Assembly (NCBI RefSeq): GCF_031877795.1
Contig: NC_133971.1
Location: forward strand, 92,270,154 to 92,334,153
Source: Strix aluco
Lineage: Eukaryota; Chordata; Aves; Strigiformes; Strigidae
Direction of reading: 5' to 3'
DNA length: 64,000 nucleotides
The notes beneath the pieces are model-generated. The model saw nothing but the letters and a program-made list of their open reading frames with translations, searched no databases and was not told where the DNA came from. The translations under genes were made by a program, and so were the position numbers. Numbering within the stretch: the first letter of the stretch is position 1; the number at the start of each line of letters is the position of its first letter. This document shows, in pieces, positions 53,701-61,240 of this stretch.

Positions 53701-56672
53701 TCTTTCCCAGCCTGTTAAATGGAGCTCAATTTCCACCTTAATTTGTGAAATATTGGATGCCAGTTCTCTGCTCTCTGTCTTGAACCCTAAGTTATTGGTC
53801 CAAGAGCCAGGGCTCAGGTTCACCATTAAAGCATGATTGATTTGGGTTTGATGGACATTTCCACAGAGGAAAAGGCAGGAGGGAGCCTTGGTCAACAGCA
53901 GGTAGGCTGGAGTGGTGGGACCTCATGTCTCAGGAGCGATGTTGATGGTGCTTTGCTACTGTTCCTGTGCCACAGGAGTTGCTGCAGCTGGAGGACAGGC
54001 TGGGCAGCGTGAGCCGGGGTGCTGTCCAGAACACCATTGAGAGGTTCACCTTCCCCCACAAGTACAAGAAGGTGAGTGCCCTGAAACCACGGCACAACTG
54101 CCAGCCCCTCTCAGTTGGCCAAGGGTTGTGGGCACTGAGTGGACAGAAGGAAGGACTTTGGTGGATCACAATCCTTTAGGGTTGGCAAACCAGCACCATC
54201 GATTGAAATATTGCCTGAAATGGGGGAGGAATGTAAAATCCAGAATTGGTGCTTTAGTATCTTGTGGGGCCTCCAGGCTGAAGTGTTGGTGTACCTCAGT
54301 TGGCTGTTTCTCACTTCTAGGCTAGGAAGCTGGGGGTCAAATTTTCAAAAAGGTCTCAGCCTTCTCCCACCCAGCGGGTGCAATTTTCCCCCCTGTCCAC
54401 GTGTGGTAAGAAAGTGCACACACCAAGGGGGTTTCTTGCATGCAAACCCGCCCCGTTCTGCATGCAAACAGTGCTGCCCGCAAACACTGTCTTGAGAGAG
54501 CTGGGTCTGTGGAGTGGGGGAGCTTGTCCTCCCCTCGTTTTGCAAGAGGTGTCTCCTCTGTTGGAGCTGATCTCCTGCTTGTAAGGAAATTGGTGCCATG
54601 TTTTTGGATTGTGCTAATCAGAAAATGGGAAAAGTGCTTGTTTGTGTAATAATTTCACATGTTGGTCATTCCTGGCTGGGCAATAACAAGCAGAGACATT
54701 GCATTGTCCAAATTGGAAGTAAGTCAACTCCTGCTGTGCTTATCTCTGACCGCATCTCCAGTGGATCTGGAAAAATATAAATAGGATTGGATGTGTAGGG
54801 GGAAGAGAAAAGGGGAGAGCTGACAGGCTAAGTACTGCCCCATGGCACAGTGTGGGGCTGGGCCAGTGGCCAAGCCAGCCTGGGGCACAGTGGTTGTCCT
54901 TCCTGGCAGCTGTTGGTCCCACATGCTTTGGGGTCTCTGGGAGAAGCCTCCATCAAGGGGACCATGGGGCCATCACCACTGCAAGGAGGATGGAGGAGGT
55001 GGCAGTGGGCTGTGTTAGGGAAGCAGAGGACAGGCTGCTCCTTGGGGTACTACCACTAACCCTACGGCCACTGGCCCCAGGAGGAGACATGCTGACTAGC
55101 AGCATGTTTGTAGCATCCTCCCCTCACTGGTTGTTTTGGCTGGGCTGTCTTCCCCAAGCTGGAAGATCTGGCTGATGAATGAAGCTCTTATTATTTGACT
55201 TCCTGCAACTACCCAGACTTGGGAGAGCATTAGAAAGTCAAGTCCTAACCAAATCATGTCTTTAACTTCGCTACAGAGAAGACCGCAGGAGGGCAAAGCT
55301 GAGCAAGAGGATGGAGAGGAGTCAGACACTGATGAGAAATGCACAATTTGTCTGTCCATGCTTGAAGACGGAGAAGACGTCAGGTACAATCCTTCCATCT
55401 GCTCCTCTGCCTCTTGATGTCATCTGAGTTGTGTTTATTGGGATTAATGCTGCCATGTGCTGGTGGGATTGTGTCTGTTCCTGTCCTGACAAACTCACTT
55501 GGGCTGTTGCAGGGTCTGGTAAACCAAATATAATTTAGATGGATATTGGTATGGGCTGTAGGTAGGAAGAGCTCTGCAGCAGCAGGAGGGCCAAGATTTT
55601 ATAGTATCTCCTGGGTTTGGATCACCTGCTTCAAGGCTGTGCCAATGAGCCAGGTGGCAAGTGTCAGAGAAGGATGGGTCCCAGGTCTCAGACAGCCATC
55701 TGGAGCTTGGGATGTCAATGTCTGAGCTTGACAGATGACCAAAGTATAATAAAAGGGAGTGTGGGTGTGAAGTCCAGGGGAGTTTGGCTTGTGGCCAGGA
55801 CAGAGCTGCTTTATTGTAGAATAAGTGAGATTACTCTGCCTGCATGGTCACAGGGAGCCATCTTGAGCCAACAACAAAGCCCCAGTTATCCCTCACAGAT
55901 GTGCCCAGGCTCTTGGCTGGGTGTGCTTGTGACAGAGGATGAGGACAAACAGTTGCAAGGGGCTGACCTACCTTGCCTGAAGGAGCTGCAGGTGGGCAGT
56001 GCGGCTGCACTACCTGGTCCTGCTCCTCACCCTTTAATTGCCTTAAACCATCAAGGAAAACTCTGATCCTCCTGCTGTGGGTCCTTGTGGTTCAAGGTCC
56101 CTCTGGCTCATGAGGGTATGTGAAGAGGAGACAAATGTGATGCTGGTGAAGAGCAACCACATTCCCTGGGGCACACCAGGCTCCTACACAGGAACAGTGG
56201 GGACCCATTTGACTACTATGAGCCACAGCAATGAAGAACCAAGAGTCTTTGGACTATAACCTAATGCTCCTGAAAGGTTAAAAAGCAGCAGCTGGGGTAA
56301 TTAATAACTGGGACAGCTCAATTCACGAGGGCGTGGGGTTTTCTAAAAGGCTTTTAACCCAGAAGGACACCATGTCTGACCTACTGCCCTTTGTGAGCTG
56401 GCGTGGCTGGGGAAGGCTGTAGGACCTAGGCACCACTGCTGTCACTACAGCAGTGCTTCTCCATGTTTGAAGCAGCCCCGGCTGCTGCTTTCTGGCTCTT
56501 CGTATTCCCCTGGACCTCCTCCATCTTAACGGGCTGGTACTTCTCTCTCCGCAGGCGGTTGCCCTGTATGCATCTCTTCCACCAAGTGTGCGTGGACCAG
56601 TGGCTGGCCACCAGCAAGAAGTGCCCGATCTGCAGGGTGGACATTGAAACACAGCTCGGCTCGGACAGCTGA
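8691..56672 (+). CDS. RNF165: RNF165 / ARK2C, RING-H2 E3 ubiquitin ligase (spliced, 8 coding exons)
   Basis: This is the full coding span: 8691-8751, 45207-45516, 48540-48665, 52197-52326, 53337-53441, 53976-54071, 55277-55383 and 56555-56672, giving 350 residues against about 346 recalled for human. Known family role: a nuclear Arkadia-like E3 that enhances BMP-Smad signalling, studied in motor axon growth. Seen here: a conserved N-terminus ([10 protein letters not shown]), a long His/Gln/Pro-rich low-complexity middle with a Gln/Leu-rich helix-like segment (102-118), an Arkadia-type SRGA...TIER element (257-267) followed by a basic FPHKYKKRRP stretch, an acidic linker, and a RING-H2 finger with all eight ligands: C298, C301, C316, H318, H321, C324, C335, C338. 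Trp328 is also present, as expected for E2 binding. All introns are GT-AG and all exon phases join. The ATG has a strong Kozak context (A at -3, G at +4). The gene is intact and lies alone in the window. Confidence 0.96.
8752..9230 (+). other. Start of intron 1; in-frame readthrough of exon 1
   Basis: Reading on from exon 1 without splicing adds about 143 codons rich in Pro, Ala, Gly and Arg, up to the stop at 9183-9185. Such openness is expected in GC-rich DNA and the added peptide has no recognisable domain. It matters only because an intronic poly(A) signal follows. Confidence 0.35.
9231..16199. other. Intron 1, proximal part, no exon seen
   Basis: The stretch contains poly(A)/poly(T) tracts (about 9446, 10488, 11467, 11789), AT-rich segments around 10680-10880 and 12100-12780 that look selectively maintained by eye, and GC-richer DNA around 12790-13480. 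No coding exon was recognised. The minus-strand frame at 12819-13460 has no known domain. Confidence 0.45.
10166..10171 (+). terminator. Possible intronic polyadenylation signal in intron 1
   Basis: AATAAA sits at the end of an AT-rich, UTR-like stretch (about 9780-10190) and is followed by a T-rich and GT-rich segment (10199-10260) that suits a downstream element. It lies 1.4 kb after the weak exon 1 donor, so it could terminate a short RNF165 transcript. Use is unproven. Confidence 0.35.
16190..16620. promoter_or_regulatory. Candidate conserved non-coding element in intron 1
   Basis: This is an AT-rich, repeat-free block with clustered factor-like motifs: a perfect CRE palindrome TGACGTCA (16346-16353), a POU octamer ATTTGCAT (16448-16455), a RUNX-like TGTGGTTT near 16210 and many TAAT cores. 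The composition resembles developmental enhancers. Conservation cannot be measured here, so the call is an inference from motif density. Confidence 0.33.
16621..17395. other. Intron 1 sequence between the candidate element and the LTR
   Basis: Nothing nameable was seen apart from a T-run at 17121-17131. The last five bases (17391-17395) are the probable target-site duplication of the LTR that follows. Confidence 0.4.
17396..17995 (-). mobile_element. Solo LTR of an avian ERVL-type endogenous retrovirus
   Basis: The 600-bp unit is bounded by TG...CA. On the minus strand it starts TGTGTTGGGTC and ends CAACCCACTACA, both familiar from avian ERVL LTRs. It is flanked by near-identical 5-bp target duplications (GAACC at 17391-17395, AAACC at 17996-18000). 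On its sense strand an ATTAAA (a variant poly(A) signal) lies near 17700. No internal retroviral sequence is present, so it is a solo LTR left by recombination. It is antisense to RNF165. Confidence 0.85.
18240..18930 (+). mobile_element. CR1 LINE 3' fragment (copy 3)
   Basis: This is the longest CR1 copy of the window. It starts in reverse-transcriptase C-terminal coding sequence, with frame peptides such as [12 protein letters not shown] and [11 protein letters not shown], and reaches the 3'UTR, ending near GATTCTGATT. The reading frame is interrupted by a stop at about 18466. The 214 bp at 18418-18631 are about 99% identical to copy 2, but the sequence after 18631 is a different subfamily that matches copy 1. 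Confidence 0.94.
18931..23771. other. Intron 1, no exon or named repeat seen
   Basis: I recognise no coding exon. AT-rich tracts (19200-19680) alternate with moderately GC-rich DNA. Homopolymer runs occur at 21879-21890 and 22003-22015. Confidence 0.4.
23772..23960 (-). mobile_element. Worn CR1-like 3' fragment
   Basis: The minus strand reads like a CR1 tail, with the diagnostic phrase about gggacctctggagg followed by a weaker match into 23960. It is much more diverged than the other copies and lacks a clear ATTCTATG tail, so both borders are approximate. Confidence 0.5.
24345..24420 (+). repeat. Possible MIR/CORE-SINE relic
   Basis: A short phrase resembling the MIR core (CATTTCCCCATCTGTA, then CCATCTCTCAGG) is present. 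It is too short and diverged to be sure without a profile search. Confidence 0.3.
24755..24830 (-). repeat. Possible MIR/CORE-SINE relic
   Basis: CCCAAGGTCACCCACTGCAG followed by a tail like GACTCAGGCCC resembles the reverse complement of the MIR core. It is weak and may be chance. Confidence 0.3.
24840..25260. promoter_or_regulatory. Candidate conserved non-coding element in intron 1
   Basis: This is a repeat-free, AT-rich, low-CpG block with several TAAT and GATA-like cores and balanced complexity, unlike the flanking neutral-looking DNA. It is called only on appearance; conservation is not measured. Confidence 0.22.
25261..28389. other. Intron 1, no exon seen
   Basis: Only short overlapping open frames occur, with no recognisable protein or repeat. 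Confidence 0.4.
28390..28830. promoter_or_regulatory. Candidate conserved non-coding element in intron 1
   Basis: A repeat-free stretch has no long open frame and contains a homeodomain-like GCGTTAATTAATTTG core near 28753 and an E-box CACCTG near 28803. Its complexity and motif content suggest constraint, but this is inference. Confidence 0.28.
28831..38080. other. Intron 1, central part, no exon seen
   Basis: The stretch contains A/T runs (29979-29996, 30589-30602, 32380-32396, 36930-36940) and many short chance frames. I found no recognisable exon, RNA gene or named repeat. Confidence 0.4.
38081..38900. promoter_or_regulatory. Candidate conserved non-coding elements in intron 1
   Basis: Two adjoining repeat-free blocks are present. 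The first (38330-38480) is AT-rich with TAATTTG/TTAATTTG cores. The second (38480-38890) is GC-richer with CACGTG (38523-38528) and scattered CpGs, unusual for this otherwise CpG-poor intron. An alternative promoter or enhancer is possible. Only motif content supports it. Confidence 0.28.
38901..42755. other. Intron 1, no exon seen
   Basis: The stretch includes an A-rich tract with repeated AAAAAAAAG units (39640-39667) and a CpG-containing, motif-rich patch (39740-39970). No coding exon was recognised. Confidence 0.4.
42756..42799 (+). repeat. 14-bp minisatellite, three copies
   Basis: The unit AGTAAATCATACTA is repeated three times without a mismatch (42756-42797), followed by the first two bases of a fourth. 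Confidence 0.95.
42800..44594. other. Intron 1, no exon seen
   Basis: No named repeat or recognisable coding exon was found. Confidence 0.4.
44595..44910 (-). mobile_element. CR1 LINE 3' fragment (copy 4)
   Basis: A minus-strand CR1 tail begins at 44595 with ATTCTATG units in reverse complement. Its coding remnant (minus strand) contains [20 protein letters not shown], typical of the CR1 ORF2 C-terminus. It belongs to the same subfamily as copy 5 in the 3'UTR and differs from copies 1-3. It ends about 300 bp before exon 2 and is antisense to RNF165. Confidence 0.92.
45207..45516 (+). CDS. RNF165: RNF165 coding exon 2
   Basis: This 310-bp exon encodes residues 21-124 (codons 21 and 124 are split). 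It follows a pyrimidine tract ending TTCCAG and precedes a strong donor GTAAGC. It encodes [20 protein letters not shown] and then a His/Pro/Gln-rich region with MAPAHQHSG and the segment [17 protein letters not shown] (102-118), as in the family. Confidence 0.96.
45517..48539 (+). other. RNF165 intron 2
   Basis: This 3.0-kb GT-AG intron is one-third occupied by the solo LTR at 45823-46789. The rest shows no exon or RNA gene. Confidence 0.8.
45823..46789 (-). mobile_element. Solo LTR of an avian ERVL-type endogenous retrovirus in intron 2
   Basis: The unit is about 967 bp. On the minus strand it starts TGTGCTGGGTTTGTGTGG, a well-known avian LTR start, and ends CCATGATG, where CCATGACA would be expected, so its final CA has mutated. 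It is flanked by 5-bp duplications matching at four of five bases (GCAGT at 45818-45822, GCAAT at 46790-46794). A TATA-like TAAGTATTTA lies on its sense strand near 46641-46650. No internal region remains. It is antisense to RNF165. Confidence 0.86.
48540..48665 (+). CDS. RNF165: RNF165 coding exon 3
   Basis: The exon encodes residues 124-166 (both ends split). The acceptor is TCCCCACAG and the donor GTAAGT. The peptide includes [12 protein letters not shown] and RYLAEGTDW, hallmarks of the RNF165 middle region. Confidence 0.96.
48666..52196 (+). other. RNF165 intron 3
   Basis: This 3.5-kb GT-AG intron contains one probable MIR-like relic (50475-50660). Otherwise no feature was recognised. 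Confidence 0.75.
50475..50660 (-). repeat. MIR/CORE-SINE-like relic
   Basis: The stretch follows the order of a reversed MIR-type SINE: CTCAAAGCACTCTGTGG, CATTTTGTAGATGGAGAA, GATCAAGGTCAGTGACAGGG, GGAATGGACCCAA, then a TCTAGTCCAGCC ending. Several matched blocks in the right order make chance unlikely, though the family name is uncertain. Confidence 0.5.
52197..52326 (+). CDS. RNF165: RNF165 coding exon 4
   Basis: The exon encodes residues 166-209. The acceptor is ATGCCCACAG and the donor GTAAGT. The peptide includes [20 protein letters not shown] and [12 protein letters not shown]. It ends on a complete codon (ATG, Met209). Confidence 0.96.
52327..53336 (+). other. RNF165 intron 4
   Basis: This 1.0-kb GT-AG intron contains a perfect 16-bp inverted repeat at 53196-53232, about 105 bp before the next exon. 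Confidence 0.8.
53196..53232. repeat. Perfect 16-bp inverted repeat (hairpin) in intron 4
   Basis: The left arm TTATTAAAAAGCTTCC (53196-53211) and right arm GGAAGCTTTTTAATAA (53217-53232) are exact reverse complements, separated by the 5-nt loop GTTGG. The pairing stops at a G/A mismatch just outside. The structure is too short for a typical microRNA precursor. Confidence 0.95.
53337..53441 (+). CDS. RNF165: RNF165 coding exon 5
   Basis: This exon has 35 complete codons (210-244). The acceptor is CTTCTCGCAG and the donor GTACGT. The peptide [20 protein letters not shown] and then [14 protein letters not shown] matches the family almost throughout. Confidence 0.96.
53442..53975 (+). other. 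RNF165 intron 5
   Basis: This is a 534-bp GT-AG intron. A faint MIR-like phrase (about 53610-53750, plus strand) is possible but not convincing. Confidence 0.7.
53976..54071 (+). CDS. RNF165: RNF165 coding exon 6 (TIER region)
   Basis: The exon has 32 complete codons (245-276), the acceptor GTGCCACAG and the donor GTGAGT. It encodes [10 protein letters not shown], then SRGA (257-260) and TIER (264-267) with FTFPHKYKK after it. In Arkadia the corresponding NRGA/TIER region is needed for substrate handling and binding of SKI/SnoN (established knowledge), so this exon is the likely substrate or Smad-pathway contact. Confidence 0.96.
54072..55276 (+). other. RNF165 intron 6
   Basis: This is a 1.2-kb GT-AG intron with no further feature seen. 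Confidence 0.7.
55277..55383 (+). CDS. RNF165: RNF165 coding exon 7 (acidic linker and first RING ligands)
   Basis: The exon encodes residues 277-312 (codon 312 split). It starts with [20 protein letters not shown], an acidic linker more diverged than its surroundings, then CTIC (C298, C301) and [11 protein letters not shown]. The acceptor is TTCGCTACAG and the donor GTACAA is moderate. Confidence 0.96.
55384..56554 (+). other. RNF165 intron 7
   Basis: This is a 1.17-kb GT-AG intron that splits the RING domain between its second and third metal ligands. No repeat was recognised. Confidence 0.7.
56555..56672 (+). CDS. RNF165: RNF165 coding exon 8 (rest of RING-H2, stop)
   Basis: The exon encodes residues 312-350 and the TGA at 56670-56672. 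It carries C316, H318, H321, C324, C335 and C338, in the RING-H2 order and spacing. The peptide [14 protein letters not shown] and [16 protein letters not shown] ends as in the family. The acceptor is CTCTCCGCAG. Confidence 0.97.
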
Positions 56673-57187
56673 AAGGACTGGCTGGACACACCATTTTCCT
56701 TACCAGGTCATATGGCCATAAACCCTTGCAGCAAAATTTTTGCCTTCTGAGCCATTTGATTGAGAGGAAAAGTCTGCAGGCACGTTAGTGAGGAGGAGGA
56801 GGAGGTGGCAGTACAATATCTAGCAGTAGGAGATATTGCACATATGCAGGATACGGGCCCGGTGAAAGGGAGCTGGCATTCCCAGAGCTCAGAGACCCCG
56901 TGCTGCAGAAGATTTAGTATTGAACATGAAGGAACTAGTTGTGGTAGTCTGGCCTGTCAATCCTGCATTTCATGAGGATTGTATATATACCTCTCGAATA
57001 CGTAGAAACATGTTAGGGGTCCTTTAGCTATTTCTATGGATGGCAGCTGGAGCATGTTAGCTTAAGAAATGTTGTGTTTGATGCCCTACTCATCTTGTGG
57101 TGGACATGTTGCTGTTACCTAATTTGCACCAAATATTTTTTCATAGATTCCTTATTTTGGTGCCTGATTAATACATTGCAGAAGGGG

Positions 57188-57193
57188 AATAAA
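57188..57193 (+). terminator. Proximal poly(A) signal
   Basis: AATAAA lies 516 bp after the stop codon. A second AATAAA follows at 57342-57347 and a third at 57994-57999. They could produce shorter transcripts. Confidence 0.4.
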
Positions 57194-58477
57194 GAAGTCA
57201 AGCTTTCCCACCCCTGGGGGGGAAGAGGCGAAAAAGCAAAATCCTGTTTACAGTCAGAAGGGTTGCGCTCTTTGCCTCAGCTGCGTGTGCTTCCTTTCCT
57301 TGCGTTTACAGTGTGTTGCAAATTTAGAGAAGCTTAAAAAAAATAAAAATTGGGAATGAAATGAATGAAGCAATAGGGAGAAGCTTCATTCCTGCTTATC
57401 TGCTGGTGCTGGACACTTTCTGTAGGGGCACAATATTAGAGTAGATGCTGCTTCTTTGCTTTCTGTATCTTAACAAAGTAGCTTGGCATGTTGGAATCCA
57501 AGGAAGGACTGTCTTCATGATTGCCATTGTCCATGATGCTTTCTCCTGCGAGCTGTGAGGCTGGTTGGCTTCAGCACTGGTCCAAAATGATGGTTACTGG
57601 AGTTGGCGCCTACAGCTGTTCTTTGGGGGTATAATAATGCTGGAGAGGTGCTGAGAGATGTACGCTGCCGACTCCTCTCCCATGCAAAAGCATCTCTGAT
57701 AACAGGACAGGAGAAAACTCCCAAAGTTCACAAGGCACTGCTGAGGCCCGTGAGCATTTGGGCATGGGAGGGGAAGGCAGGTTGGAAGTGGGATTTGGTG
57801 CTTTTTCGCAGGGCTGGGTTGTGACCCTGCCTCAAAGCACGTGCACCTGCACCCACATGCATTTGTATACACATTTCAGGATGTATCCATATGGAGAATG
57901 CAATGATTATTAAAATGAAACTTAATTTTATTAACGCTCAAAACAGAATTAGAAGGTGGTCCCCAAAGCTGTTGCGATCTAAGGTCTCCCTAAAATAAAG
58001 ACCTCAGCATGCCAGCTGCAGGGACTGAGCTGAAAACCCTCTGGAGAACCAACATTCACAACCAAAACAATTTTATTTTTTCTTTTTTTATTTAAAATCA
58101 AGGTTTTTTGGTATACTAGGGAGGCAAAAGAGAGATGCAGAGGAGCAAGAGGAATTAGTCATGAACATTATATATTGAAAATGCTGATGTGGTGGGAATG
58201 TTTTCTGGCTCCCCTGAGCATCCGTTTCGCTGGAGCCAAGTGATGCTCTCCAAGTAGAAACAATCATAAATTACCATCTGAGAGATCATGGGATTCCCGT
58301 GAGCTGTAATTGGAAAACACCAACCTCAGAGGCACCCCAGAGATTTTTTTTTTTTTTCCCAGCTGGAGAGGGGAGGGAAAGAGGAGAGCCCCACAGGGTG
58401 CAAGGATGTAGGAGCCCCTCTCTTTCAGTGCCCATGTAAGTAGGAGGGAGCAGAGTGGGACACATGGTGGCATATAA

Positions 58478-58703
58478 AAAAGATAGAAGAAAGACATTTT
58501 TTACAATGAGGGTGGTGAAACACTGGCACAGGTTGCCCAGAGAGGTGGTCGATGCCCCATCCCTGGAAACATTCCAGGCCAGGTTGGACGGGGCTCTGAG
58601 CAACCTGATCTAGTGGAAGATGTCCCTGCCCATGGCAGGGGGTTGGACTAGATGGCTTTTAAAGGTCCCTTCCAATACAAACCAGTCTGTGATTCTATGA
58701 TTT
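58478..58703 (+). mobile_element. CR1 LINE 3' fragment (copy 5) in the probable 3'UTR
   Basis: A plus-strand CR1 tail of the copy 4 subfamily ends in GATTCTATGATT. It contains the phrase encoding [19 protein letters not shown], with small changes. It is sense to RNF165, so it would be part of the mature mRNA if the long 3'UTR is used. Confidence 0.93.
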
Positions 58704-61138
58704 TATTATGTATTTGCCACCCAGCGTAAGCAATGGCTTCTTGGGGAATGTGGTGGTCCCAGCCCTGACGTCCATGGGTCAGGGAGTGCTCCATCAATAC
58801 CTATGGGTCTTGCTCCAGCAGCAGCAGATTGAAGCGGCATTTAAAATAATACTAAAATTGCAAACAATATGGACAAGCAAAGCAAGGCTTTGCCAGTTAA
58901 ATACACTGTAAGCCAGCCTGGTCTGTCCAGGCATGAGCTGGGGACAAAGCAGGGAGAGGAACGGGGCAATTGGGACCCTGACCAGGTGGGGAGGGAATGA
59001 AGAGCGCTTCCAAACCGCGCGTTTTCTTAAAGCCTATGCGAAAGTATTACTATTTGCCTAATGAACAAGCACAGTTTTTAAAAAAACAAAACAAAAAAAA
59101 CCTTTGGTGAAGAAAAGCACCAAACTCCCGTGGTCTCGTGTGAGTGACTGATCCCAAGGTGCGTGCGAATTTACAGCGTCTGGAATTGCATCAGTGTGTC
59201 AGGTTCCTTTGCGTTTAAATAATTTGTACGAGTAGGTTGCGATAATAGGATGAGTTTAAAAACAAAACGAAACAACAAAAAATCTCTAGGAACAAAACAT
59301 TGATAGTTTACAGGGTTTTGTGAGTTTAAATGCCTTATATTTAACAATCATAATTTATGACTAACTTGTAGATATCGTGGGTTCTTATTTAATTATTTTT
59401 ATAGTTGTTTTTTGCATTTTTAATTATAATTTATTTATTTAGAAATTAATACTAATTTTTTTTATTACTCCTATTACCTCATTTTTGCATTGTTTCTGGG
59501 AATGGAATGCTTTGCATGCGTCGGTACTTTAAAGAAAAATTAAACATGGGATGTGGGGGGTAATGCTTATCTTGTCAAAAAAAAAAGAGAAAAAAATCAG
59601 GGTGTGTGATTACAAACTGTATTACTGTGGTGCTGTTACCTTGGATACATTCCATAAAAATGCAAACCTTTGATTCTGTATGCTGTGACATAGTGGAAAA
59701 CTGCAATATAGTGACTGTGTTTAGCACATATATATGAATATTATTTGCACTCATAATCAAACTCTGGTGATCCTTTCACTTGCGTCCTCGAGCATTGAAG
59801 GTCATTAATGGCGCTCTGCAAAACCAAAATGTTTCGGTCGATTCTTGCTACTGTCCTGTCGCCGATGCCGCTGGTGATGTTACTGCTCTTGCTGCATGTG
59901 TTACCCTGTGATAACACCCGGTGGGCCCCCGCTACAAGGCTGTGCTTGGGGCAATGCACGCACTTAGCGCAAGACTCTGCAAATTGCTTCAAAAATCAAG
60001 GAAGGAAGCCGAGGTGTGGTCACTCTTTCCAATTTTTGGTGCCTATTGGTGTTCAGTCTGGCTCTTTTCAACCTCTGTGCATGCACCCAGTTGGGCTCTG
60101 CAGAGAGGATGAAGGAGGCAATCAATTGAGCCTGAGTTTGAAGGCAACAAAATTGAAGGATTAATTGCAATTTTTAAGGGTTGACCCCTGGTCTAGCTGA
60201 GAGTAGTTGGAATGGACGCAGGAGTGATTCAGCATCCCTTGATAATGCCTGGCCATGAGCATTTGCTATAACCCAGCTGTGAAACACGCATGGAGCAGAA
60301 GTCCTCAGCGCTGATATTCTTGATCAGTTGGTTTCATCCCTCCTTGTTAAGGGGGAAACCTCATGTTGGAGATTTTTAATCGACTGTAGAGCTGGGACCT
60401 GCACTGGAGCCCTCCTGTCCTCAAGGAGGGGGTCAACCCCAAGCTGATGTCCCGCTCCTGCAGCGGTGGCCAAGCATCCCCATCCCCAGCCACGGGTTCT
60501 CATAACACACTGCCCTTTCCCGAAAGGCTCCTGGATATCAAGTGCTCGAGCCTCGCAAGAGCGTTAGAGCACTTTTGATAATATTTTAAGTTTTAAGCCA
60601 TAACCGCTCTTGGTCAGCACAGATGCTTGGCCACACATGGACAGAAGTGGGGTTCAATGCATGTGCTCAGCCAGTAGCCGCCCCCCTCCCCCCCAAAAGG
60701 CTTTGGATGCAATTCTTTTTTGGGTTAGAAAGGCACAAAATGACCATATCTTAATTTTTTTCTCTCTGTCCCTTCAGGGTGCTGCTCTGCTTTGTTGACT
60801 TTGCCTTACCCTGGGTTTAAAACCTGTCTGTGTTTTTTTCCTTGCTGCTCTGTAACACTCCTCCCCTGTAGCCTGGAGCTGCGGTTTCAAGTCATGCAGG
60901 GTTGGGGGGGTCGGTTGTTCACCCCCACAAAGACACTGTAGAAGGGATAAGTAAAACAAGGAGCGAGTGAACAAAAATCCTCTTCTTTAATGACCTGGGC
61001 TGGTGAAAGGATCACCACATTTTTGTACTCCTACTGCTGTCCTGTTGTGCTGTGCAACATTTTGCTACATAGACTATTTTATAGAAGAAAGCTAGAAAAA
61101 TATTTATTATTAATATTAAAGCAATAGTGCATTGAAGA

Positions 61139-61144
61139 AATAAA
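61139..61144 (+). terminator. Distal poly(A) signal, first of two
   Basis: AATAAA follows a TATTTATTATTAATATTAAA stretch and is 74 bp before the second distal signal. Confidence 0.45.
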
Positions 61145-61212
61145 AAGACATTAGAAATTGTGTAAATGCTTAGATTCACTTTTGGTGGATTTTTTGTACT
61201 TTATTTATAACT

Positions 61213-61218
61213 AATAAA
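61213..61218 (+). terminator. Distal poly(A) signal, likely gene end
   Basis: AATAAA is followed by a GT/T-rich segment (61271-61320) suited to a downstream element. The sequence after it loses the AT-rich UTR character, which is why I place the gene end near 61240. Confidence 0.5.
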
Positions 61219-61240
61219 ACAAACTGCATTGCTAACTATA

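Larger units (their letters stand above)
56673..61240 (+). other. Probable 3'UTR of RNF165
   Basis: There is no intron-like boundary or other gene after the stop. AT-rich, UTR-like sequence with ATTTA/TTATTTATTT elements (about 59390-59470) continues to tandem poly(A) signals near 61140 and 61213. Earlier signals at 57188, 57342 and 57994 would give short forms. The body contains a CR1 insertion (58478-58703). The length is inferred from the signals, not from transcripts. Confidence 0.6.

Noticed and set aside
53610..53750. MIR-like relic in intron 5
   Set aside because: Only scattered short matches to the SINE core exist, too weak to call without a profile search.
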